64,000 nt of DNA from Paraburkholderia phenazinium (lineage in GTDB: Bacteria; Pseudomonadota; Gammaproteobacteria; Burkholderiales; Burkholderiaceae): assembly GCF_900100735.1 (NCBI RefSeq), contig NZ_FNCJ01000002.1:711228-775227 (forward strand). Reading direction: 5' to 3'. This document shows positions 9,791-17,299 of the stretch, in pieces. The stretch's first letter is position 1; the number at the start of each line of letters is the position of its first letter. The position numbers were made by a program, and so were the translations under genes. The notes below the pieces were generated by a model that was not told the origin of the DNA, searched no databases, and saw only the letters and a program-made list of their open reading frames with translations.

Positions 9791-9875
9791 AGGGAGGGAA
9801 GGTTGCGTTCGAGACCCTATTGCGCGTTACTTACCTTGGGAAGCAGATTCGCCGTTAGGATGCTCAGAAAGACCA

Positions 9876-9897
9876 ACGGCCACCTTTCGGTGGCCGT
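9876..9897 (+). other. Perfect hairpin, possible terminator
   Basis: A 9-bp perfect stem ACGGCCACC/GGTGGCCGT with loop TTTC, about 85 bp after the orphan gene. No T tract follows, so rho-independent termination is not certain. Confidence 0.5.
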
Positions 9898-9962
9898 CGC
9901 ATGCGGGGCTCTCTATCCGTTTTTCAACAGAATTCCCACTCCAGGTGGGACCCGGTTGCCCG

Positions 9963-10025
9963 GGCGGCGCTACGTTTTTCGCACCCGCTTGTACGTAGTC
10001 TTTAGGTACAAATCTAAGCGCCGCC
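9963..10025 (+). other. Long-range inverted repeat with nested stems
   Basis: GGCGGCGCT at 9963-9971 pairs perfectly with AGCGCCGCC at 10017-10025 across 45 bases. Inside are mutually exclusive shorter stems, CTACG/CGTAG and TTGTAC/GTACAA. A further short hairpin TCCCAC/GTGGGA lies just upstream (about 9933-9950). The element sits in the 378-bp gene-free stretch before the MarR gene. A structured RNA or a remnant of a mobile element are both possible; I recognise no family. Confidence 0.4.
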
Positions 10026-10116
10026 GTGTCCTGAGGTCAAGCTACGCGGTCTTTCCTCTGAAGAAAGTATCCAGATTTTCGCACACCCGGCACTCAAAAA
10101 AATCGAGAAATCTAAC

Positions 10117-10145
10117 TTGACAGTATTTGACCTGTCAGATAATCT
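10117..10145 (+). promoter_or_regulatory. Promoter of the efflux operon with MarR operator in the spacer
   Basis: TTGACA (10117-10122) and TAATCT (10140-10145) are separated by 17 bp. The spacer contains the palindrome TGACCTGTCA at 10128-10137, which recurs before two other genes of this locus. An operator between -35 and -10 fits autorepression by the MarR protein encoded 27 bp downstream. Confidence 0.8.
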
Positions 10146-10171
10146 TCGCTCCAACGATCAAGGAGCCGATG

Positions 10172-10609
10172 ATGGACCACTACACGAAGGAAAGCTTTTC
10201 GACTGGGGCGAGCATTGGTTTCTCTATCAACAAGGCGCGCAACGTCATGGTGTCCGAGATGGACAGCGCGTTGAAAGATCTGGATATCACCACGCAGCAA
10301 ATGGGCATCCTGTTGTCCTTGCAACGCGGCATCGCCGGTACGCCGTTCGAGCTGTCGAAGTTGCTGGGTATCGACACCGGCCTCATGACCCGCATGCTCG
10401 ACAAACTGGAAACCAAAGGCTTGCTGGAGCGCTCGCGCAACCTCGAAGATCGCCGGGTGGTCAACCTGACGCTCACGAAGAAGGGCCTCGAGGTTGCGGA
10501 CAAGGTTCCCAACGTCGCGCCCACCGTGCTGAATGCACGCCTCAAGCATTTTACGAAAGAAGAGTTCAAAGAGTTCGGCCGCCTGCTCAACAAATTCCTC
10601 GGAGATTGA
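10172..10609 (+). CDS. MarR-family transcriptional regulator of efflux operon
   Basis: A 145-residue winged-helix repressor. The MarR core is visible as LDITTQQMGILLSLQRG, then the recognition helix region LSKLLGIDTGLMTRMLDKLE and the wing NLEDRRVVNLTLTKKG. AAGGAG at 10160-10165 favours the ATG at 10172; an adjacent in-frame ATG at 10169 is also possible. It is first in an operon with an outer membrane factor, EmrA and EmrB. By family precedent it represses them and is released by toxic aromatic compounds. Confidence 0.9.
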   Translation: MDHYTKESFSTGASIGFSINKARNVMVSEMDSALKDLDITTQQMGILLSLQRGIAGTPFELSKLLGIDTGLMTRMLDKLETKGLLERSRNLEDRRVVNLTLTKKGLEVADKVPNVAPTVLNARLKHFTKEEFKEFGRLLNKFLGD

Positions 10610-10632
10610 GCGGCATTTTTTTACCTATATAT

Positions 10633-10644
10633 CTGACAGGTCAG
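10633..10644. promoter_or_regulatory. MarR operator copy 2
   Basis: CTGACAGGTCAG is an inverted repeat (CTGAC, 2-nt spacer, GTCAG) identical in core to the copies at 10128 and 13568. It ends 3 bp before the ATG of the outer membrane lipoprotein gene, so it also covers that gene's only Shine-Dalgarno-like AGG. Confidence 0.75.
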
Positions 10645-10647
10645 AAA

Positions 10648-12198
10648 ATGAAATTGCAGCTAAATGAAAGGATAGTCGGCACACGTTTCGCGAAGGCCGG
10701 TATAACGCTCATCTGCGCAGCCGTGCTGTCGGCATGCGCGAACTATGCGGGCATCTCGAGCGACAAGCAGATGGCGCAGCCCCAGAGTTTCGCGAGCCAG
10801 CAGAGCATTCCGGCGGACCACGGCCGCTGGCCGGCGGCCGATTGGGCCGACCAGTTCGGCGATGCTCAACTCAAGGCGTTGTTGGCTGAGGCGCTGCAGG
10901 GCAGCCCGACGCTCGAACAAGCGCGGGCCCGTGTGGCTGCTGCCGCGGCCTATACGGAAACCGCAAAGTCGAGCACGCTGCCGAACGTTGGCGCCAGCTA
11001 CACACTGACTCGCGAGCAGTACTCGGGCAACGCTCTGATCCCACCGCCGTATGGCGGCTCATGGCAGACGGAAAACGAGGGGCTGCTGTCGGCCTCGTAC
11101 GACCTCGATCTGTGGGGCAAGAATCGCGAAGCGCTCAAGGCGTCGATCTCGCAGTTGCAGGCGAGCAAGGCGGATGCCGAGGTCGTCAAACTGACGCTCA
11201 CCTCAGCCATTGCCCGCGACTACAACCAACTCGCCCGTCTGTACGCATTGCGCGACATTGCACAACAGGAAGTCGGGCAGCGCGAGCAGATCGACCGCAT
11301 CACGGCCGGCCGTATCGCCAACGGGCTGGATACTGAAGTGGAGCGCAAGACCGCCCAGGCCAACCTTGCGAGCAGCCGGGCCACGCTGGCTTCGCTTGAC
11401 GGCAGCATCGTCACGACGCGCTATCAACTGGCCGCGCTTCTCGGCGCCGGTCCCGACCGTGGTCTGTCGATCGCCCGGCCGACGCTCGGCATCGGCGACG
11501 AGGTGCGGCTGCCCGATAACCTTCCAGCCGATCTCGTGAGCCGCCGCCCGGATCTGGTCGCGGCCCGCTGGCGCGTCGATGCCCTCACGCACGACGTGAA
11601 GGAAGCCAAGGCCGAGTTTTACCCCGACATCAACCTGAGTGCCGCTATTGGTCTCGATGCCTTCGGTTTCGGCCGATTTCTGACGGCGGCTAGCCGCACC
11701 GCCAACGCCGGACCGGCGGTTCATCTGCCGATCTTCGACGGCGGCGAACTGCGGGCGCAGTTGAAAGGGCGTTACGCCGACTTCGACAATGCGGTGGCCG
11801 GTTACAACCAGACGCTCGTCACGGCGCTGTCGGAAGTTGCCACGCAGCTTGCACAGATTCGTTCGACCGACGCCCAGCTCGTCGATGCGGAAGCTGCGCA
11901 GGATGCCGCGCGCAGTGCCGACCAGTTGGCGCTCACGCAATACAAGGGTGGTCTCACGAACCAGCTCACGGTGCTGAACGCCGATACCAATGCGCTCGCC
12001 GCCGACGAGGCAGTGGCCAATCTAAAGATGAACCGCCGCGACCAGCAGATCGCACTCGCTCAGGCGTTAGGCGGTGGCTATACCGAGGACGCCAGCGCAA
12101 GCAGCGAGATCAATGCGGGCACGAGCGCGAGCATTGCCGCGAGCGGCACGGCCGCCCCTTCCGTCATTCGAACCAACCCGATCGTCGCTGCGCGCTAA
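10648..12198 (+). CDS. Outer membrane efflux lipoprotein, NodT family
   Basis: The outer-membrane channel of a tripartite pump. Signal peptide and lipobox LSAC with lipidated C30 are evident. Two tandem outer-membrane-efflux (TolC-like) repeats follow, the first ending near YDLDLWGKNREALKASI and the second near LPIFDGGELRAQLKGRY. Length 516 is usual. The ATG at 10648 is chosen because it gives a proper lipoprotein signal; a longer frame upstream reads through the MarR gene and is discarded. EmrA and EmrB follow, so this is the dedicated outer membrane partner. Confidence 0.92.
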   Translation: MKLQLNERIVGTRFAKAGITLICAAVLSACANYAGISSDKQMAQPQSFASQQSIPADHGRWPAADWADQFGDAQLKALLAEALQGSPTLEQARARVAAAAAYTETAKSSTLPNVGASYTLTREQYSGNALIPPPYGGSWQTENEGLLSASYDLDLWGKNREALKASISQLQASKADAEVVKLTLTSAIARDYNQLARLYALRDIAQQEVGQREQIDRITAGRIANGLDTEVERKTAQANLASSRATLASLDGSIVTTRYQLAALLGAGPDRGLSIARPTLGIGDEVRLPDNLPADLVSRRPDLVAARWRVDALTHDVKEAKAEFYPDINLSAAIGLDAFGFGRFLTAASRTANAGPAVHLPIFDGGELRAQLKGRYADFDNAVAGYNQTLVTALSEVATQLAQIRSTDAQLVDAEAAQDAARSADQLALTQYKGGLTNQLTVLNADTNALAADEAVANLKMNRRDQQIALAQALGGGYTEDASASSEINAGTSASIAASGTAAPSVIRTNPIVAAR

Positions 12199-12244
12199 AG
12201 CGCTTGCCGCGACACACCTTCATTCTTTGCCAGGAGTCATTGAA

Positions 12245-13522
12245 ATGAGCGATACCACCACCGAGCGCGCGACGGCACAAGTCGAACCCCGCGAGCAAGC
12301 CGAACGAGCCGGGCAAGCCGACCAGCAGAACCCAGGCAAGCGCAAGTTGATGTTGACGCTGCTGGCAGCCGCTGTTGTTGCCTCCAGCGTAGCCTATGGC
12401 GCGTACTACTTCACGGTCGGGCGCTTCCACCAGTCCACCGACGACGCTTATGTCAGCGGCAACCTCGTGCAATTGACCCCGCAGGTCACCGGCACGGTGG
12501 TCGCCGTCAATGCGGACGATACGCAGATCGTCAAGCAGGGCGACCCGGTGGTCACCCTCGACGGCGCCGATGCCAAAGTCGCACTCCTGAGCGCGGAAGC
12601 GACGCTCGGCCGGACGGTGCGGCAGGTGAGCGGCATGTACGTGAACAACGATTTCTACGCAGCCAACATCGCCCAGCGCGAGTCCGACCTGGCGCGCGCG
12701 AACGACGACCTGAAGCGCCGCGAAGCAGTGGCCAGCACGGGAGCGGTATCGGGCGAAGACATCGCCCATGCTCGCGACTCGGTAAGCTCCGCCGAAGCCG
12801 CACTCGAAGCCGCGCGTCAGCAGGCCGAAGCCAATCACGCGCTGACCGATCGCACGACCATTGCCGAGCATCCCGATGTGCAGGCCGCCGCCTCGAAGTT
12901 GCGCGACGCCTACCTCAGTTACGCGCGCAACACCTTGCCTGCACCGGTTACGGGCTATGTCGCGCAGCGTTCGGTGCAGGTCGGCCAGCGGGTCGCTCCA
13001 GGCACGCCGCTGATGGCCATCGTGCCGCTCGATGGAGTATGGGTGGACGCGAACTTCAAGGAAGGCCAACTACGGCACATGCGCATCGGACAACCCGTCA
13101 CGTTGACGGCCGACGTCTACGGTTCCAGCGTCAAGTATCACGGCAAGGTGGTGGGTTTTTCGGCCGGCACCGGCGCGGCCTTCGACGTGTTGCCGGCGCA
13201 AAACGCCACCGGCAACTGGATCAAGGTAGTGCAACGCCTGCCGGTGCGCGTGCAGCTCGACCAGCACGAGCTCGAGGCTCATCCTTTGCGGATTGGCCTG
13301 TCGATGCAGGTCGACGTGAACACACAGGACGAATCGGGCACGCAGTTGGCCGCTGCGACGAACACGTCATATCGCACCGATGTGTTCGCTCAATACGGCG
13401 CCGCCGCGGATGCGGAAATCGCGCAGATCATCGCGCAGAACACGCCGCTTGGCCGCAGCGCAGCCGTGGGTGCTCCGCAAAAGACCGTCTCTCGCCGCGA
13501 TGCCGAACGCAACGCCGGTTGA
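12245..13522 (+). CDS. emrA: EmrA-type membrane fusion protein
   Basis: Periplasmic adaptor of the major-facilitator efflux system, 425 residues. A short cytoplasmic N-terminus precedes one transmembrane helix (about residues 35-57). Then come a biotinyl-lipoyl half (YVSGNLVQLTPQVTGTVVAV), an alpha-hairpin (about 115-220) and a beta-barrel with the second lipoyl half (PVTGYVAQRSVQVGQ). The ATG at 12245 has CAGGAG 8 bp upstream. It lies between the outer-membrane factor and EmrB. A 105-bp gap with an operator separates it from emrB. Confidence 0.92.
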   Translation: MSDTTTERATAQVEPREQAERAGQADQQNPGKRKLMLTLLAAAVVASSVAYGAYYFTVGRFHQSTDDAYVSGNLVQLTPQVTGTVVAVNADDTQIVKQGDPVVTLDGADAKVALLSAEATLGRTVRQVSGMYVNNDFYAANIAQRESDLARANDDLKRREAVASTGAVSGEDIAHARDSVSSAEAALEAARQQAEANHALTDRTTIAEHPDVQAAASKLRDAYLSYARNTLPAPVTGYVAQRSVQVGQRVAPGTPLMAIVPLDGVWVDANFKEGQLRHMRIGQPVTLTADVYGSSVKYHGKVVGFSAGTGAAFDVLPAQNATGNWIKVVQRLPVRVQLDQHELEAHPLRIGLSMQVDVNTQDESGTQLAAATNTSYRTDVFAQYGAAADAEIAQIIAQNTPLGRSAAVGAPQKTVSRRDAERNAG

Positions 13523-13567
13523 CACGAATCCCCATGCATAGGCTCACGAATTTTTTTGCCCAATTAG

Positions 13568-13579
13568 CTGACAGGTCAG
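13568..13579. promoter_or_regulatory. MarR operator copy 3
   Basis: CTGACAGGTCAG, the same 12-mer as at 10633, lies in the 105-bp gap between emrA and emrB, 48 bp before the emrB ATG. It suggests an internal, separately repressed promoter. Confidence 0.7.
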
Positions 13580-13627
13580 ATAGAAATCCGATTCCTCTGA
13601 CCATCGCCCCTTCTGAACGGTGATGAA

Positions 13628-15187
13628 ATGAATCAATCGACCCAACCCGCCGCACCCGCGCCGCTCTCCGGCGGCAAACTGGTGCTGGCGACGCTTGCGG
13701 TGGCGCTAGCCACCTTCATGAATGTGTTGGACTCCTCAATTGCCAATGTCGCGATTCCGACGATCTCCGGCAACCTCGGCGTGTCGGTGGACGAGGGTAC
13801 CTGGGTCATCACGCTGTTTGCCGCCGCCAACGCGATTTCGATTCCGCTCACGGGTTGGCTCACGCAGCGGGTCGGGCAGGTGAGGCTCTTCGTCTGGGCG
13901 ATCCTGCTGTTCGTGCTGTCCTCCTGGTTGTGCGGCATGGCGCCGACGCTGCCCGTGCTGCTCGCCGCGCGGATCGTGCAAGGGGCGGTGGCGGGTCCGC
14001 TGATTCCGCTGTCGCAGGCGATTTTGCTGGGTTCATATCCGAAGGAAAAGAGCTCGCTCGCGCTTTCCCTATGGGCGATGACGGCGACTGTCGGCCCGAT
14101 TGCCGGCCCGGCATTGGGCGGCTGGATTACCGACAGTTATTCATGGTCGTGGATCTTCTATATCAACGTCCCGGTGGGCATCTTCGCGGCGGGCGTCACT
14201 TGGGCGATCTATCGCGACCGGGAAACGCCGACCAAGCGTTTGCCGATCGACAAGGTGGGGCTGCTGTCGCTGATCGCCTGGGTCGGTTCATTGCAGGTGA
14301 TGCTCGACAAAGGCAAGGATCTCGACTGGTTCAATTCGCCAGTGATTATCGCGCTGACCGTGTTTGCGCTGATCAGCTTCGTCTTCTTCCTGATCTGGGA
14401 GCTGACCGAGAAGAATCCGATCGTCAATTTACGTCTGTTTGCGGGCCGCAATTTTCTGGGCGGCACGGTGGCGATTTCAGTGGCGTATGCGGTGTTCTTC
14501 TCGAACCTCGTGCTGTTGCCGCAGTGGATGCAGGAGTATCTGAACTATCGTGCGGTGGATGCGGGTCTTGTCACCGCGCCGCTTGGTATCTTCGCTGTGT
14601 TGCTTGCGCCGGTTATCGCGAAGCTCATGCCGAAGTCCGATGCGCGGGTGCTCGCCACGCTGGCGTTCGTCGGCTTTGCGGGTGTGTTCTTCATGCGCTC
14701 CGGCTACACCACGGGCGTGGATACCTGGACGCTGGTGTTGCCGACTTTGCTGCAAGGTTTCCCGACCGGTTTCTTCTTCGTGCCATTGACCGCGATCATT
14801 CTCTCGGGGCTGCCGGCCGAGAAAATTCCAGCGGCGGCTGGCTTGTCGAATTTCGTACGCGTATTTGCCGGCGCAGTGGGAACGTCGCTGGCGGGCACCG
14901 GCTGGAACAACCGCACCATCCTGCATCATGCGCGTCTCGCCGAACAGACAAGCATCGATAATCCGACTTTTGTTGCATCGCTGAACGCATTGCATACGAC
15001 GCTTGGCGGCGGCACCCAGCAGGCCCTTGCGTTCTTCGAGCGTTCGCTCGATGCGCAAGCCGCCATGCTCGGGCTCAATGACATCTTCTGGCTGTCAGCG
15101 GTGATTTTCGTCGCGATCATTCCGCTGATCTGGGTGACGAAGCCGGGCAAGGGCAGTGCTGATGCGGCAGCGGCTGCTGCACATTGA
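13628..15187 (+). CDS. emrB: EmrB/QacA drug:proton antiporter, DHA2 family
   Basis: Inner-membrane exporter of 519 residues with 14 predicted transmembrane segments. DHA2 signature features are visible: FMNVLDSSIANVAIPTISG in helix 1, GWLTQRVGQVRLF as motif A, and the antiporter motif C region GPIAGPALGGWITDSYSW. With EmrA and the NodT-like lipoprotein it forms a complete pump across both membranes, probably for hydrophobic or phenolic toxicants. Confidence 0.93.
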   Translation: MNQSTQPAAPAPLSGGKLVLATLAVALATFMNVLDSSIANVAIPTISGNLGVSVDEGTWVITLFAAANAISIPLTGWLTQRVGQVRLFVWAILLFVLSSWLCGMAPTLPVLLAARIVQGAVAGPLIPLSQAILLGSYPKEKSSLALSLWAMTATVGPIAGPALGGWITDSYSWSWIFYINVPVGIFAAGVTWAIYRDRETPTKRLPIDKVGLLSLIAWVGSLQVMLDKGKDLDWFNSPVIIALTVFALISFVFFLIWELTEKNPIVNLRLFAGRNFLGGTVAISVAYAVFFSNLVLLPQWMQEYLNYRAVDAGLVTAPLGIFAVLLAPVIAKLMPKSDARVLATLAFVGFAGVFFMRSGYTTGVDTWTLVLPTLLQGFPTGFFFVPLTAIILSGLPAEKIPAAAGLSNFVRVFAGAVGTSLAGTGWNNRTILHHARLAEQTSIDNPTFVASLNALHTTLGGGTQQALAFFERSLDAQAAMLGLNDIFWLSAVIFVAIIPLIWVTKPGKGSADAAAAAAH

Positions 15188-15207
15188 TCCGGTGCATGGG
15201 CTGGGCT

Positions 15208-15231
15208 GCGGCGCGTGCTGGCACGCGCCGC
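15208..15231. terminator. Bidirectional stem-loop between convergent genes
   Basis: A perfect 10-bp stem GCGGCGCGTG/CACGCGCCGC with loop CTGG lies between the emrB stop and the stop of the minus-strand membrane protein, abutting the latter. The flanks have only short T/A runs. Confidence 0.65.
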
Positions 15232-15654
15232 TTAATGCTTCTTTAGGTACCAGATTGCATAGCTCGCGACCAGCGCGACTTTGCACACGCACTCGATCAA
15301 CGAGAGCGTGAACAGCTCATGTGAGATCGCGTATTCGAACGGCAGCGTAGAGGCGACCGCGAGTACGCTCGCGCCGCACAGAAACGCAAACACCGGACGC
15401 GCGTAGCGCACTCCAAAAAAGGCAGCCGCGCCTGCCGCAAGCAGCAGGCATTTGGCGAGCAGCAGTGCGGCGATGCGTGTTGTTCCATCGCCGGGGCTGA
15501 CCTCCCAAGGCGTTTCGATGAGCGACCAGACGCACACGAGCGCAATGAAAACCTGCATGGCACGCAGCGCGAGCGACGCGGGCTCGCGTTGCGTCTTTGC
15601 AGCGTCCACGGGCGCGCGGCGCATATGACCGTCCCATGTATCTTCAATGTTCAT
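15232..15654 (-). CDS. Small integral membrane protein, unknown function
   Basis: A 140-residue protein with a hydrophilic N-terminus (about 28 residues) and four hydrophobic helices (about 31-46, 62-82, 85-103, 115-135), ending in WYLKKH. I recognise no family. It is alone on its strand, convergent with emrB, with over 300 bp before the next gene. Confidence 0.72.
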   Translation of the reverse strand: MNIEDTWDGHMRRAPVDAAKTQREPASLALRAMQVFIALVCVWSLIETPWEVSPGDGTTRIAALLLAKCLLLAAGAAAFFGVRYARPVFAFLCGASVLAVASTLPFEYAISHELFTLSLIECVCKVALVASYAIWYLKKH

Positions 15655-15960
15655 GAGTTTCTCCGTCGTTCAACCGTGCGGTGTACGCAGTCTGCTTGAT
15701 ATAAGACGGCAACCCAAATTAAATTTTGTCAAATGCCGCGATAAAAGTCTCGGTTTGTTGTTCCGAAGTTGCAAACGGTAGTTGTGTGTCAGGGGAGTGA
15801 CAGATTGGCGGAGCACTCGTTTAGTGTGACTAATCGGTGCGAGTACCCATTGCGGGCAGAAGCGTGGTCAGCGTAGCCGGCGTGATAGCAAGCTGACGCG
15901 AGCAGCGAGTCCGGCGTCGTGTGGGACCGGTTTCGCGCTCGCGTGCTTTCGGGCGGGGTG
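15655..15960. other. Intergenic stretch without recognisable features
   Basis: 306 bp between two minus-strand genes. It must hold the promoter of the small membrane protein (an AT-rich patch lies at about 15710-15740) and the 3' end of hmp. I see no strong hairpin, repeat or short gene. Confidence 0.5.
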
Positions 15961-17142
15961 TTATTCGAGCGCGGCCGCTGGGCCAAAGAACTCGTAACGG
16001 CTTTGTTTTTCCGGAACGCCAATGGTCTTCAGGTGCTGCTTCACCGCTTTCATGAAGGCGACCGGGCCGAGGAAATAGACATCCACGTCACGCGTTTGCG
16101 GCAACCATTCCTTGAGTCGCGCCGCGTCGAGGTAGCCGGTTGCATCGGCCTCAGGATCGCCCGTGCGTTGTTCTTCATAACAATAGAAGCGCTTGAGTTG
16201 CGGATGGCGTGCAGCCAGCGCGTCGATCGTTGCACGGAACGCGTGCACGCCGCCGTGACGCGCCGAGTGAATGAAGTGCACTGGGCGCTGCGTTTCAAGT
16301 GCGGCCTGCAGCATCGGCAGAGTCGGCGTAATGCCGACACCGCCGCTGATCAGCACCAACGGTTTCTCGCTCGGGACGAGTTTGAAGTCACCAGCCGGTG
16401 CGAACAGTTCGAGCGTGTCGCCTTCGTTGACCTGCGCATGCAGATGGTTCGACACCTTGCCGTTGGGCTCGCGCTTCACGCTGATGCGATATTCGTGGCC
16501 ATTGGCCGCTGCCGAGAGCGAATAGTTGCGGCGCACTTCTTCGCCGTCGATCACGAGCCGCACGCCAATGTACTGGCCGGGTTCGAACGCGAGCACGGGG
16601 CCGCGGTCGGCAGGGCGCAGGTAGAACGAGGTGATTTCATCGCTTTCCCGCACTTTGCGTGCGACGCGGAAGAGCCGCGTGCCGCGCCATCCGCCGGGAG
16701 CCGCTTCGCGCTGCGCGTACATCTGCTCTTCGAGTCCGCTTAGCAGGTCGGCGAGTTGTTGATACGCGGCGGCCCATGCTTCGATCACCGCATCGGTGGC
16801 GATTTCCGCACCGAGCACTTCGCGGATGGCCCGCAGCAGGCATTTGCCGACCAGCGGATAGTGCTCGGGCAGGATATTCAGCGCGACGTGCTTGTTGACG
16901 ATCTGCGCGACCAGACCGCCGAGCTGTTCGAGCTGGTCGATATGGCGCGCGTACATCAGCACGCCATTGGCGAGGGCACGCTGTTGTGCGCCGCTCGCTT
17001 GATTCGCGGCGTTGAAGAGCGGCCGGACCTCGGGATGCTCGCTCATGAGCAGCTTGTAGAAGTGGGTGATGAGTGCTTCACCGCCGCTTTCGAGGAGGGG
17101 GACGGTGGCTTTGACGATGGCGCGGTGTTCAGCGGAAAGCAT
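15961..17142 (-). CDS. hmp: Flavohaemoglobin, nitric oxide dioxygenase
   Basis: Oxidises nitric oxide to nitrate with O2 and NAD(P)H. The globin domain (1-140) has the proximal haem ligand H85 and the distal pair Y29 and Q53. The ferredoxin-reductase-like half has the FAD motif RRNYSLS and the NAD(P)H motif GGVGITP. Length 393 matches E. coli Hmp. It is divergent from norR (start 17300), and a sigma-54-like element sits 58 bp upstream at 17200-17215. NO-dependent activation by NorR is therefore likely. Confidence 0.96.
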   Translation of the reverse strand: MLSAEHRAIVKATVPLLESGGEALITHFYKLLMSEHPEVRPLFNAANQASGAQQRALANGVLMYARHIDQLEQLGGLVAQIVNKHVALNILPEHYPLVGKCLLRAIREVLGAEIATDAVIEAWAAAYQQLADLLSGLEEQMYAQREAAPGGWRGTRLFRVARKVRESDEITSFYLRPADRGPVLAFEPGQYIGVRLVIDGEEVRRNYSLSAAANGHEYRISVKREPNGKVSNHLHAQVNEGDTLELFAPAGDFKLVPSEKPLVLISGGVGITPTLPMLQAALETQRPVHFIHSARHGGVHAFRATIDALAARHPQLKRFYCYEEQRTGDPEADATGYLDAARLKEWLPQTRDVDVYFLGPVAFMKAVKQHLKTIGVPEKQSRYEFFGPAAALE

Positions 17143-17199
17143 GATGCGGATTCCTGTTTCAGTTGAGGTTCAGCCGTGTGCAGGCTGCGGCTATCTCTA

Positions 17200-17215
17200 T
17201 CCATCTTTCGTGCCA
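17200..17215 (-). promoter_or_regulatory. Candidate sigma-54 promoter of hmp
   Basis: On the minus strand TGGCACGAAAGATGGA matches the -24 element TGGCACG exactly. The -12 element has TGG where TGC is expected, at the correct spacing. Next to a gene for a sigma-54-dependent activator this is a plausible promoter, though the imperfect -12 lowers certainty. Confidence 0.55.
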
Positions 17216-17223
17216 GGTGTAAA

Positions 17224-17247
17224 ATTCATTTAAATCAATTATTTAAA
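17224..17247. promoter_or_regulatory. AT-rich palindromes in hmp/norR intergenic region
   Basis: ATTCATTTAAATCAAT (17224-17239) is a palindrome with one mismatched pair, and TTTAAAT/ATTTAAA form a second inverted repeat around a 5-bp spacer (17229-17247). They lie just upstream of the sigma-54-like element when read towards hmp. They could bind NorR, an FNR-type or an NsrR-type regulator; none matches a consensus cleanly. Confidence 0.45.
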
Positions 17248-17299
17248 ATATTGAATGGTCCATTCGACTCTAGTCAGACCGACTGCGTCGGAGGTCGGA

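Noticed and set aside
9803..10120. 105-codon plus-strand frame
   Set aside because: Basic, motif-free translation running through hairpin-rich non-coding DNA and into the MarR promoter.
10117..10647. N-terminal extension of the outer membrane lipoprotein
   Set aside because: It overlaps the MarR gene and destroys the lipoprotein signal; the ATG at 10648 is correct.
13519..13547. TTGACA at the end of emrA as a promoter for emrB
   Set aside because: No acceptable -10 element is found at 16-18 bp spacing, although a MarR operator follows.
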